DNA of 9,354 nt from an uncultured Opitutales bacterium. GTDB taxonomy: Bacteria; Verrucomicrobiota; Verrucomicrobiia; Opitutales; UBA2995. The translations under genes and the position numbers were made by a program. The stretch lies in the NCBI GenBank assembly GCA_937920335.1, contig CALGUT010000134.1, positions 1 through 9,354 on the forward strand. The letters are read 5' to 3'. The notes under the pieces were generated by a model. That model did no database searches, was not told the origin of the DNA, and saw only the letters and a program-made list of their open reading frames with translations. How positions within the stretch are numbered: position 1 is the first letter of the stretch; each line of letters opens with the position of its first letter. Positions 1 through 6,026 of this stretch are shown here, piece by piece.

Positions 1-639
1 TTCCGAGTCGCGGATGAGAGCTACCTTAATAGCTTCAATATAGCCATTGCGCATATGCACTTCGGGTAGCGTCGTGAGGAAACTGAAGTCGTTGATGACT
101 GCAAAAGCTGGTGCGAAGGTGCCTATAAAGTTTTTCTTGTGATTGAAATTCACGCCGTTTTTTACTCCGACGCCGGCATCGGCTTGGCCCAGCGTGGTGG
201 TCGGCAAGCGAAGGTGGCGAATACCGCGGTGAGCGGTTGCGGCTGCGAACCCCACGGTATCGAGCAGGGCTCCACCACCGATGGCAGCGACAAAGCTATG
301 ACGGCAGATCCGGTTGCTTTCGATGTCCGCGTAGATACGGTCGACGACATCAGGATCGTTCTTGAGGGCTTCTCCTCCCTGAAGGGTGTGCGCGCCCATT
401 AGTCGGAGATCATTTTCGTGGTGAGAAAAATAGCTCTCGATCTGACTCAGCAGCTCCGGATTCGACTGGCTAACGGCTTCATCGATGTAGATCAGGATTT
501 TTCGGCGGTTTCCGCTCTCGCGGGTGCAAGAAAGATCCCGGAATAAAGGGTTGGCGGTGTCGAATACGCCTTTAGTGAAGTAGACCCTGAGTTGGTAGGG
601 TATTTGAATGGGGTATTCAATGGGTAGAAAATCGGCCAT
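1..639 (-). CDS. eboD: EboD-like 3-dehydroquinate synthase family cyclase (partial, C-terminus beyond the window)
   Basis: The first 213 codons of a sugar phosphate cyclase read open from ATG at 639 to the window edge. The NAD-binding signature is AIGGGALLD at about residues 118-126. It is followed by GFAAATAHRGIR, PTTTLGQADAGVG, VKNGVN, KKNFIGTF and NGYIEAIK. These match the dehydroquinate synthase core, including the active-site Arg of the HRG segment, the Asp of QAD, the Lys of VKN, the Lys-Asn pair of KKN, and the Glu that binds zinc with the nearby Lys in EAIK. Where AroB usually has VDSSVGGKT, this protein has ADAGVGVKN, a pattern I associate with EboD rather than the shikimate enzyme. 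The start lies 11 bases after the eboC stop, so the two are almost certainly co-transcribed. The reaction of EboD is unknown; a cyclase acting on a sugar phosphate is inferred. The later zinc-binding His residues lie outside the window. Confidence 0.87.
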   Translation of the reverse strand, partial: MADFLPIEYPIQIPYQLRVYFTKGVFDTANPLFRDLSCTRESGNRRKILIYIDEAVSQSNPELLSQIESYFSHHENDLRLMGAHTLQGGEALKNDPDVVDRIYADIESNRICRHSFVAAIGGGALLDTVGFAAATAHRGIRHLRLPTTTLGQADAGVGVKNGVNFNHKKNFIGTFAPAFAVINDFSFLTTLPEVHMRNGYIEAIKVALIRDSE

Positions 640-650
640 GTCTAAAACTA

Positions 651-1511
651 TCAGGTAGCTGGTATGCGCTTCTGGGCGATGATCGCAATGACGAAGAAAC
701 CCAGAATCGTTCCCAGAATGGGAACGGCTACTAGATGCATACTCGATAGAATTGCCAAGTCCATTAGGCAAATTCCTGCGAGGAGAGGTCCGATCGTTTT
801 ACCTACGATCAGCTGTCCAGTGGCTCTTGCCTTAGAAAAGGTAAGGGCCATCCAGAGCGCAAGGAGTAGGAGGTAAAGGGGAAAGGTCGGATTGTAGGGC
901 GGGCCGGCAACGTAAATGACGGCGATTAGCGGACAGACTAGGAATGCAGATCCCGCTGCTGAGACTTTGACGGAATTGGACTCGTTTCTCGCCAGGGCGG
1001 TGATTCCCAACACGTAGAAAAACATGATCAATCCGGCGCCCCAGATAGTGGGTGTGATCCCGGTGGTGCAGGCAGCACCCACGGCTAGATATATTGCGAG
1101 TCTGCAGGCTGCCATCACAGGAACGCCTGCCGCGGTGCGTTTGTGAATGATGGTATATAGGACGATGAGTCCGACTAACATAAGCCCGTAGAGCAGAGTA
1201 TCTGGGTGGCTTAGGTACATGCACAGCGAACCCAGAATGAACATCGTGATGGTGGCTACCAGGACGTGGCTGCGTTTGACCTTTCCGGCAGGAATGGGTC
1301 GTTCAGGGCGGTATTTCTTGTCGAAGTCCAGGTCGTAGAAATCATTCAGATACATGCCGGCCAGATAGAGCAGACTGAATCCCAGCATGAGAAAGCTCAG
1401 GGTTTGCAGATCTCTTCCGCCGCCGAGGACCCAGGCGCAAAGCGCATTGGACCATACCGTCGATAGGTTGGATACGCGGCCAAGTACGAGCCAGGAGCGA
1501 AAATCAATCAT
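651..1511 (-). CDS. eboC: EboC, UbiA-family prenyltransferase-like membrane protein
   Basis: This 286-residue integral membrane protein has about eight or nine hydrophobic segments, as UbiA-superfamily enzymes do. The first Asp-rich motif is intact at residues 56-64 (NDFYDLDFD) and is followed by KYRPERPIPAG, the usual prenyl diphosphate and magnesium binding site. Family members join a prenyl chain to an aromatic or polar acceptor at the membrane. The second Asp-rich motif is not visible; at the matching place, residues 172-180 read ALARNESNS. Neighbouring eboB, eboE and eboD identify it as EboC rather than UbiA or MenA. The gene starts 78 bases after eboE and ends 11 bases before eboD. No clear Shine-Dalgarno site precedes the ATG, and a small inverted repeat reaches into the start codon. 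The product is unknown; a lipid-linked intermediate of the ebo pathway is a reasonable guess. Confidence 0.88.
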   Translation of the reverse strand: MIDFRSWLVLGRVSNLSTVWSNALCAWVLGGGRDLQTLSFLMLGFSLLYLAGMYLNDFYDLDFDKKYRPERPIPAGKVKRSHVLVATITMFILGSLCMYLSHPDTLLYGLMLVGLIVLYTIIHKRTAAGVPVMAACRLAIYLAVGAACTTGITPTIWGAGLIMFFYVLGITALARNESNSVKVSAAGSAFLVCPLIAVIYVAGPPYNPTFPLYLLLLALWMALTFSKARATGQLIVGKTIGPLLAGICLMDLAILSSMHLVAVPILGTILGFFVIAIIAQKRIPAT

Positions 1512-1546
1512 CGCACTAGAGGAAAGTTACTTTCGCTGTCGTGCGA
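1511..1546 (-). promoter_or_regulatory. Possible stem-loop over the eboC start
   Basis: A six-base dyad (TCGCAC at 1511-1516 and GTGCGA at 1541-1546) encloses an inner dyad (GAAAGT at 1522-1527 and ACTTTC at 1529-1534). In the eboE-eboC transcript the 3' arm ends on the A of the eboC ATG, so the fold could limit access to the start and couple its translation to eboE. The stem is short, and no homologues were compared. Confidence 0.3.
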
Positions 1547-1589
1547 GTATTTTTTTGGAGAGCTGTAGATTCTTGATTAATCCGACGAA

Positions 1590-2765
1590 CTACTTAGCGA
1601 GATTCCGGTTCTCGAATTCAGCCAAAGTCCACTCATACTCTTTTACGAGTTGATCGATGACGTCCGTCTTTCCCATTTCACCCGGAAGCACTTCCCAGGT
1701 GTAGGTTTCCATTTCGAAATGGCGGCAGATCTCGGGTTTCGCTTTCAGATAACCTAGTGTTCCCAGGATGTGATCACTGGTTGAGTGGAGAGGCGCTTCG
1801 GGCTGAGCATGGAGCGGTATGTGAAAATGAATCCTCCACTCGTCTGCCTGGTCGCTGCCGTCTTCGCGAGCTGCCAGAGCTATATCTAAATCCTCGTAAC
1901 GAACCAGAGGAGAACTCTTTGATTTGGCAATGACCTGATGCAGGTAGGTTTCTTCACAAAAGCCTGCGAGTGTTTCCAAAGAGCTCGGTGAAAAATCGGC
2001 CACCTTCAATGCGGAGCTCAGATGAATTTTGCTGATACGAATCCCGTTGTCGACGAGGCGGCTGAGCGACTCGTCTGCGGATTCGTATTCTACCGCCAAG
2101 TGGCAGGTGTCGTAGTTGATGCCCAATTGATGGAGTAACAGGTCTTTCTTGTCCGGCGCATAGCTGATCAATTCGTCGAAGAAACGAACGGATTCTTTAC
2201 TGGTTTCAAAATACCCGAGTGGTTCAGGTTCGAGTCCGAGGTGGAGTTCATGGCCCGTGCGTTCACTCAGTTGGGCGGTGTATTCCGCTTGTGCGATCAG
2301 GTTATCAAATATGGCGTTTTTTTGAGATTCATCGGTGATAAACCGCTTGAATGAGCCGGGCAAGGTGCTGACGCTACCCTCCATACCTGCTGGCAGGATT
2401 TCGCAAAGTAGATCAAATAGGAGGTTCGTGTAGCTGAGCCGGTCGGGGGATGTCCAGTCGGGGCGGTAGACCTGATCCTTTACGCGGGTGCCATGAAAGT
2501 CACCGTAGGGAAATCCGTTGATCGTAAATACGTAGCAGTTGTTGTTATCCAGCCATCGTTGGAAGTCCAGCAAGGCGGCTGGATAAGATAGTTCCTTGGC
2601 TGCGGACGCGCCGAGTCGCAAGCCTATGGCGTAGGGACTGTCAGAAGAGACCTGATCGCGGACCGAGAGGGTATACGAATCGAGTGCATCGAAAGTCTCT
2701 TTCCATGAGCTGCCGCGGTGTATATTGGTGCAATACGCGAGGTGACTGTTGTTGGCTAGCCGCAT
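1590..2765 (-). CDS. eboE: EboE, TIM-barrel metal-dependent protein of the ebo cluster
   Basis: A 391-residue soluble protein whose N-terminus (HLAYCTNIHRGSSW, residues 8-21) matches the opening I know from proteins annotated as 'metabolite traffic protein EboE'. It has the xylose isomerase-like or AP endonuclease 2-like TIM-barrel layout. Likely metal ligands are E179 and E181 in LGLEPEP, D219 and H222 in NYDTCH, H248 in SKIHLS, and E351/E353 in HFEMETYTWEVLP. A further His-rich stretch, RIHFHIPLH, covers residues 311-319. No signal peptide is visible, so it is probably cytoplasmic. The start at 2765 gives the family-typical N-terminus; it lacks a Shine-Dalgarno site and lies 27 bases after eboB. 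In most described ebo clusters eboE follows eboD, whereas here it sits between eboB and eboC. The substrate is unknown; isomerisation or cleavage of a sugar-derived or aromatic precursor is possible. Confidence 0.87.
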   Translation of the reverse strand: MRLANNSHLAYCTNIHRGSSWKETFDALDSYTLSVRDQVSSDSPYAIGLRLGASAAKELSYPAALLDFQRWLDNNNCYVFTINGFPYGDFHGTRVKDQVYRPDWTSPDRLSYTNLLFDLLCEILPAGMEGSVSTLPGSFKRFITDESQKNAIFDNLIAQAEYTAQLSERTGHELHLGLEPEPLGYFETSKESVRFFDELISYAPDKKDLLLHQLGINYDTCHLAVEYESADESLSRLVDNGIRISKIHLSSALKVADFSPSSLETLAGFCEETYLHQVIAKSKSSPLVRYEDLDIALAAREDGSDQADEWRIHFHIPLHAQPEAPLHSTSDHILGTLGYLKAKPEICRHFEMETYTWEVLPGEMGKTDVIDQLVKEYEWTLAEFENRNLAK

Positions 2766-2792
2766 AAAAACTGGGTTCGAATCGGGGGCTGT

Positions 2793-3599
2793 TTAATCGC
2801 GAACGGAGAAGTTGTGGCACTGGCTGAGGAACTTGACTGGGTTCTTGAAGAACACCTGGTCTAAGGTATCATCGTCATAACCGCGGCGACGCATTTCCTG
2901 GGCTGCATACGGAACGGCGAGGGGCACACTGATTCCCCAGTCGCAGGCGGAATTCATCCATAGCCGGTCGGCTCCAAAGTTTTCGATAATATCGATCGCA
3001 CGTGGTGAGGTGCACTTGGATTCTGGATACAGTGTCAATCCTCCCCACATGCCAGCGTCCATGACGTATTTGACAGTGTGTTCTTCAACGTGGTCGATGA
3101 GTACCCGATTGGGATCGATACGAGAGTCGTTTTTGATCAGGTCAACGATCAGGCGCGTGCCCTTGAGCTTGTCTTCCAGATGAGGCGTGTGAACCAGGAT
3201 TAGCTGGTTGTGCTCTGCAGCCAGATTTACGTGCTCTTCCAGAATGGTAAGTTCATTGCGACTGTTTTTATTCAGACCTATCTCACCGATTCCCAATACA
3301 TTTTTCCGGCCTATAAAATCTGGGATCATGGAAATGACCTCCCGAGCGAGAACCAGGTCTTCTGCTTCCTTAGGGTTGATGCAGAGCCAGGAGAAGTGGG
3401 GCAGCTTGAACTTCGCTGCGCGCTTCGGTTCGTAATCGGTGAGTTGGCAAAAGTAGTCGTAGAATCCGTTGACGGAACTCCGATCAAATCCGGCCCAGAA
3501 TGCGGGTTCGCAAACTGCCTTACAGCCGGCGATCACCATAGCCATGTAATCGTCGGTGGTACGGCTCACCATATGAGCGTGGGGTTCTATGTATCTCAT
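2793..3599 (-). CDS. eboB: EboB, TatD-family metal-dependent hydrolase
   Basis: A 268-residue amidohydrolase-fold TIM barrel of the TatD type. The metal-binding pattern is complete: H7 and H9 in EPHAHM, E106 in GIGEIGLN, a His in LVHTPH (137-140), H170 in LIDHVEE and D220 in SACDWG. The C-terminal FKNPVKFL is also TatD-like. The opening EPHAHMVSRTTDDY and the CEPAFWAGFDR segment (30-40) are distinctive for the EboB branch rather than housekeeping TatD nucleases. There is no signal peptide, so it should act in the cytoplasm. Its ATG overlaps the stop codon of the upstream small gene by four bases (ATGA), a classic sign of translational coupling. The actual substrate of EboB is not known; hydrolysis of a small cyclic or amide-bearing intermediate would fit the fold. 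Confidence 0.88.
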   Translation of the reverse strand: MRYIEPHAHMVSRTTDDYMAMVIAGCKAVCEPAFWAGFDRSSVNGFYDYFCQLTDYEPKRAAKFKLPHFSWLCINPKEAEDLVLAREVISMIPDFIGRKNVLGIGEIGLNKNSRNELTILEEHVNLAAEHNQLILVHTPHLEDKLKGTRLIVDLIKNDSRIDPNRVLIDHVEEHTVKYVMDAGMWGGLTLYPESKCTSPRAIDIIENFGADRLWMNSACDWGISVPLAVPYAAQEMRRRGYDDDTLDQVFFKNPVKFLSQCHNFSVRD

Positions 3600-3871
3600 T
3601 GTGGTTTGTCGGGCCAGGCTCCGCTGGCGGCTTTAGTGGTGGCAGCTTCGATCGGCTCTTCAGTAGGATCGCTGAGCGCGAGCAACACGGATTCGGCTCG
3701 TTTTTCTGAATCCAGTTCTTTGAGCGCATCCAAAAAGGCCTTGTAGCGATAATCGTCGGTTTGGCCGTCGCGTTCGATCCGGTCCATAAAGGCCGCAATG
3801 TCGATCAGCTTTGACCGGGCCTCCATGAAATATAATTCAACCGAGTTTTGTTTATCCTTGGGTTTGAGCAT
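3596..3871 (-). CDS. Small conserved-looking soluble protein at the head of the ebo cluster
   Basis: The protein has 91 residues, is rich in charged residues and probably mostly helical, with no signal peptide or membrane segment. The central part (MEARSKLIDIAAFMDRIER, residues 16-34; DDYRYKAFLDAL, about 39-50; ALSDPTEEPI, about 65-74) reads like a conserved small domain, but I cannot name the family with certainty. The gene ends in a four-base overlap with eboB, so it is very likely translated together with it. It holds the position often taken by eboA, yet is far shorter than typical EboA proteins and I see no convincing EboA match. An internal Met at residue 16 (near 3826) is an alternative start; the upstream ATG was kept because YF just before Met16 looks part of the first helix. 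Its function is unknown; a role as an adaptor or partner of EboB is only an inference. Confidence 0.75.
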   Translation of the reverse strand: MLKPKDKQNSVELYFMEARSKLIDIAAFMDRIERDGQTDDYRYKAFLDALKELDSEKRAESVLLALSDPTEEPIEAATTKAASGAWPDKPQ

Positions 3872-3872
3872 G

Positions 3873-3893
3873 GGGATTTTAGGTAAAAATCCC
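3873..3893 (-). promoter_or_regulatory. Perfect 8-bp stem-loop directly upstream of the small ebo-head gene
   Basis: GGGATTTT (3873-3880) and AAAATCCC (3886-3893) form a perfect eight-base stem with a five-base loop. On the minus strand it ends one base before the ATG at 3871, where a ribosome binding site would be. There is no T-run after it in the transcribed direction, so it does not look like an intrinsic terminator. It may be a translational control hairpin or a protein-binding operator for the whole ebo transcript. Confidence 0.4.
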
Positions 3894-3965
3894 AGTGTGC
3901 CGTGCTCTTAAGTCGATGCGAGCCAAAATCTTTGTCTAGTGAAAGATCTTCTTTTGCGTGCGGAC

Positions 3966-4214
3966 TTAACCGTCTTTGTCCTGTAGGTCCTCAGTATTTC
4001 CAACAGTACGGGTGGCTGTTACTATGATAGCGCAAAAGAGCCCCCAAATAAGCCCCGCTGCGACTTTCCGGATCATCGCCCATTCCTCAGGAAGAAAGAC
4101 GATTGCGATGACGGTCCAGAGAATCACACAGAATATGAATATCCCGGTTATCCATGGATGGGCTTTGATCCCCGCAAACACACTTTCGTCATCGGTCTTA
4201 ACTTCGTCATTCAT
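3966..4214 (-). CDS. Small two-helix inner-membrane protein of unknown function
   Basis: This 82-residue protein has an acidic cytosol-like N-terminus (residues 1-17), a hydrophobic segment at about 20-41, a short charged turn (EEWAMIRK, 43-50), a second hydrophobic segment at about 51-68, and a polar acidic tail. The hairpin topology suggests an inner-membrane protein with both ends on the same side. An open frame of similar length exists on the opposite strand, but this strand has the coherent membrane pattern. The gene lies 94 bases upstream of the ebo cluster on the same strand, so it could be part of the same transcription unit, although the gap and the hairpin at 3873-3893 also allow a separate start. 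I recognise no family. Confidence 0.65.
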   Translation of the reverse strand: MNDEVKTDDESVFAGIKAHPWITGIFIFCVILWTVIAIVFLPEEWAMIRKVAAGLIWGLFCAIIVTATRTVGNTEDLQDKDG

Positions 4215-4222
4215 GATTCATT

Positions 4223-4250
4223 AGTATGAAACCTGTCGTTTTCATTTCAA
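4223..4250 (-). promoter_or_regulatory. Weak candidate sigma-70-type promoter for the minus-strand block
   Basis: On the minus strand, TTGAAA (4245-4250) is followed after 16 bases by CATACT (4223-4228). These match the -35 consensus at five of six positions and the -10 at four of six. The predicted start falls only a few bases before the ATG at 4214, giving an almost leaderless message. It lies in the correct divergent gap, but matches of this quality arise by chance. Confidence 0.2.
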
Positions 4251-4360
4251 GTTATTCATAATTTCAAAGCGATGAGCATAGTAGCTATTAACCTAGCTAA
4301 TCGGCAGGTCGTAAACGCCAGAAATGAGTGGTTGTCGAAACGATTCGTATTCGCGGGTTG

Positions 4361-4372
4361 TATTGGCCAATA
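4361..4372. promoter_or_regulatory. 12-bp perfect palindrome in the divergent intergenic region
   Basis: TATTGGCCAATA is self-complementary over all twelve bases. It lies about 72 bases upstream of the Tat-exported TIM-barrel gene, in the 230-base gap (4215-4444) between divergently read genes. A dimeric regulator could bind here. The same gap holds two copies of TAGCTA (4282-4287 and 4294-4299). Nothing in the sequence identifies the regulator. Confidence 0.25.
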
Positions 4373-4444
4373 TCTTCGATAATACGTTTAAGTCTTCCAA
4401 GACAAGCAGTCCTTTATTCCCTAAACTCTAAAGATTATTCAGGT

Positions 4445-5362
4445 ATGAAGAATACAGCCCTCACGAGACGTCAGTTTGTTATTAGCGCCTTTGCCGGACT
4501 GGCTGCTTCCGGTTTGTTTGGGACCCGAACCTTTGGTGCGAACTGGAATAGCGCAGATAAAGCGGGGATAGATGGCGTACAGTTGGCGATTGCGACCCTC
4601 TGTACCGATGGGTTTGGTAACTACAGGCATGAACCCGCATTTAGGGTGATTCCCGAGCTTGGTTTTAAGAACGTGGAGTTTAACCTCTGGTATCCGAGTT
4701 TATTGGTTCCTAGCTATATCGAATCGATTCGGCAGCGTTGCTATGAAACCGGTTTGAGGCCGATTAGTTTGCAGGGAACCGGCTTTGGCGGAGAGGGTAG
4801 AAACGGCGTGATCAAAGACCTGTCTCATAAGATCCAATTACTCAATCTTTGTAAGATCCTGGGGTGCCGAATCGTGAAATGCACGGGAGCACGTCGAGGA
4901 ACTCAAGGGGGTATTCAAGCCGTAATCGAGGTTTGTAAAGAGCTCGCTCCGGTTGCTGAGGATATGGGCATGACGGTCGTTTTGGAAAATCATGCCAACA
5001 ATGTGCTCGAGAACATCGGTGACTACGAAGCGGTGTTTGCGGCCATTGATTCACCAAATATTGGAATGTGTCTTGATACTGGGCATTTCGAAGGGGTGAG
5101 TGTGGATCTGCATGAGGTGATCGATACATTTCATGACCGTATTCTTCATGTAGATCTCAAGGACTGTAAGGAACGGGGTAAGGGACATGATACGGTTGTC
5201 TTTGGGCAAGGGGTTACGGACTTTGATTCTTTTTTGAGCCACCTTCGGGAAAAGAATTACGAGGGCTATCTGGTTGTGGAGCAGGCCTGGAGTGAGCCGA
5301 AAGGAGATTGGGTGAATGACCTGAAAGATGCCTACGACCGGTTTAGTAAGTGGGAGCAGTGA
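4445..5362 (+). CDS. Tat-exported sugar phosphate isomerase/epimerase-like TIM-barrel protein
   Basis: From the ATG at 4445 the protein has 305 residues. It opens with a twin-arginine signal: TRRQFVIS at residues 7-14, a hydrophobic stretch to about 25, and likely cleavage after FGA at 32. The open frame reaches back to 4328, but that would bury the signal inside the protein, so the later start was chosen. The mature part is a xylose isomerase-like or AP endonuclease 2-like barrel. Probable metal ligands are E181 in VVLENHANN, D211 and H214 in LDTGHFEG, H235 in LHVDLKD, and E279 in LVVEQAW. Export by Tat implies folding with metal in the cytoplasm and work in the periplasm. Relatives include true isomerases and epimerases, and also lyases that act on 3-keto-glycosides. 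The substrate cannot be told from sequence. It is distinct from the cytoplasmic EboE on the other strand. Confidence 0.85.
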   Translation: MKNTALTRRQFVISAFAGLAASGLFGTRTFGANWNSADKAGIDGVQLAIATLCTDGFGNYRHEPAFRVIPELGFKNVEFNLWYPSLLVPSYIESIRQRCYETGLRPISLQGTGFGGEGRNGVIKDLSHKIQLLNLCKILGCRIVKCTGARRGTQGGIQAVIEVCKELAPVAEDMGMTVVLENHANNVLENIGDYEAVFAAIDSPNIGMCLDTGHFEGVSVDLHEVIDTFHDRILHVDLKDCKERGKGHDTVVFGQGVTDFDSFLSHLREKNYEGYLVVEQAWSEPKGDWVNDLKDAYDRFSKWEQ

Positions 5363-5482
5363 ATCCGAATGCTCGAGTAAGCAGTTCTCATCAAAGATTC
5401 TAATATGGCTTAGAAGTTCGCCCTGATTCGCGATCGGTCCCTTGCTGCTGTTTCCTTTCCCCGTAAGTTTTGGTGTAACCTG

Positions 5483-5488
5483 AAAGGA
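5483..5488 (+). promoter_or_regulatory. Shine-Dalgarno site of the cytochrome gene
   Basis: AAAGGA lies four bases before the ATG at 5493 and supports that start. It is one of the few good Shine-Dalgarno matches in the window. The last bases before the ATG (GGAACCTATGAA) recur exactly ahead of the hydrolase gene that starts at 7243 on the other strand. Confidence 0.55.
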
Positions 5489-5492
5489 ACCT

Positions 5493-5981
5493 ATGAAAAC
5501 ACTGATAATGGCGCATAAAGTTATTTGGACTGTGTTCTTCATTTGCCTGATCCTTTTACTCTTCCCAGTGGGTTGTGCTCCAACTAAGGAATCCAGTTTG
5601 GGGTTTCGCATTCCTGAGGGTAGCGTAGAAATGGGTAAACAGGCGTTCGTCAACTTGGATTGCATCCGCTGTCATAGTATTGCTGGTGTAACCGATATTG
5701 ATGTGCCTGTTATTGACCGCGATATTAATATCGTATTAGGCGGTGAGACCACTCGAGTAAAGACCTACGGGCAATTGGTGACTTCCGTCATTTATCCATC
5801 GCATATCATTCGGCCACAGTACCGAGCGGATTTTGTTGATCGTGATGGAAATTCAGAAATGCCTGACTTCACTGAGGAGATGACGGTCAAACAAATGATT
5901 GATCTGGTGACGTTTCTGGAAACAACCTACGAAGTAAAGCCACCGCCGTCTGCCTATGATATGGCCTACGGTGAAATGTAG
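5493..5981 (+). CDS. Small membrane-anchored c-type cytochrome
   Basis: A 162-residue monohaem cytochrome c. An N-terminal hydrophobic stretch (about 10-26) ends in PVGCAP, so C28 may be lipid-modified; the -3 position is Pro rather than Leu, which is not ideal, and the segment could instead be an uncleaved anchor. The haem site is CIRCH (C57, C60, H61). The likely sixth ligand is M123 in EMPDF, followed by the usual C-terminal helix (KQMIDLVTFLET). A long stretch between them (70-110, with TYGQLVTSVIYPSHII) is family-specific. It would carry electrons on the outer face of the cytoplasmic membrane. The gene follows the Tat-exported TIM-barrel gene by 130 bases on the same strand, and that gap shows no convincing promoter or terminator. 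It may accept electrons from a periplasmic dehydrogenase, which is inference. Confidence 0.9.
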   Translation: MKTLIMAHKVIWTVFFICLILLLFPVGCAPTKESSLGFRIPEGSVEMGKQAFVNLDCIRCHSIAGVTDIDVPVIDRDINIVLGGETTRVKTYGQLVTSVIYPSHIIRPQYRADFVDRDGNSEMPDFTEEMTVKQMIDLVTFLETTYEVKPPPSAYDMAYGEM

Positions 5982-5986
5982 GGCCC

Positions 5987-6026
5987 CTATTGGGTGACCT
6001 CAGGACTAGATTCTAGTCACCAATAG
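5987..6026. terminator. Inverted repeat between convergent genes, probable bidirectional terminator
   Basis: CTATTGG-TGAC (5987-5998, with one extra G at 5994) pairs with GTCACCAATAG (6016-6026), giving an 11-base stem with one bulge. A second dyad, GACTAGA (6004-6010) with TCTAGTC (6012-6018), lies inside and shares three bases with the outer right arm. It sits six bases after the cytochrome stop and spans the stop codon and last codons of the opposing DUF3817 gene. No T-run follows on either strand, so termination by this structure alone is uncertain. Confidence 0.5.

Noticed and set aside
139..402. Plus-strand open frame of 87 codons
   Set aside because: It is antisense to the eboD reading frame, which carries clear cyclase motifs across the same bases.
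1541..1557. GTGCGAG followed by a T-run, resembling a plus-strand intrinsic terminator
   Set aside because: No plus-strand gene ends here; the T-run is an A-run in the transcribed minus strand, so it cannot end the ebo transcript.
3210..3746. Plus-strand open frame of 178 codons
   Set aside because: It lies opposite eboB and the small upstream gene and has no recognisable domain; the minus-strand frames hold the TatD motifs.
4282..4299. Two TAGCTA copies twelve bases apart as a direct-repeat operator
   Set aside because: Each copy is only six bases and self-complementary; such pairs are expected by chance in AT-rich intergenic DNA, so it is only mentioned beside the palindrome entry.
4328..4444. 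N-terminal extension of the TIM-barrel gene
   Set aside because: It would put 39 residues before a clear twin-arginine signal, making the signal internal; the ATG at 4445 is the better start.
5051..5665. Minus-strand open frame of 204 codons spanning the 5363-5492 gap
   Set aside because: It is antisense to the end of the TIM-barrel gene and the start of the cytochrome, and its sequence shows no domain-like pattern.
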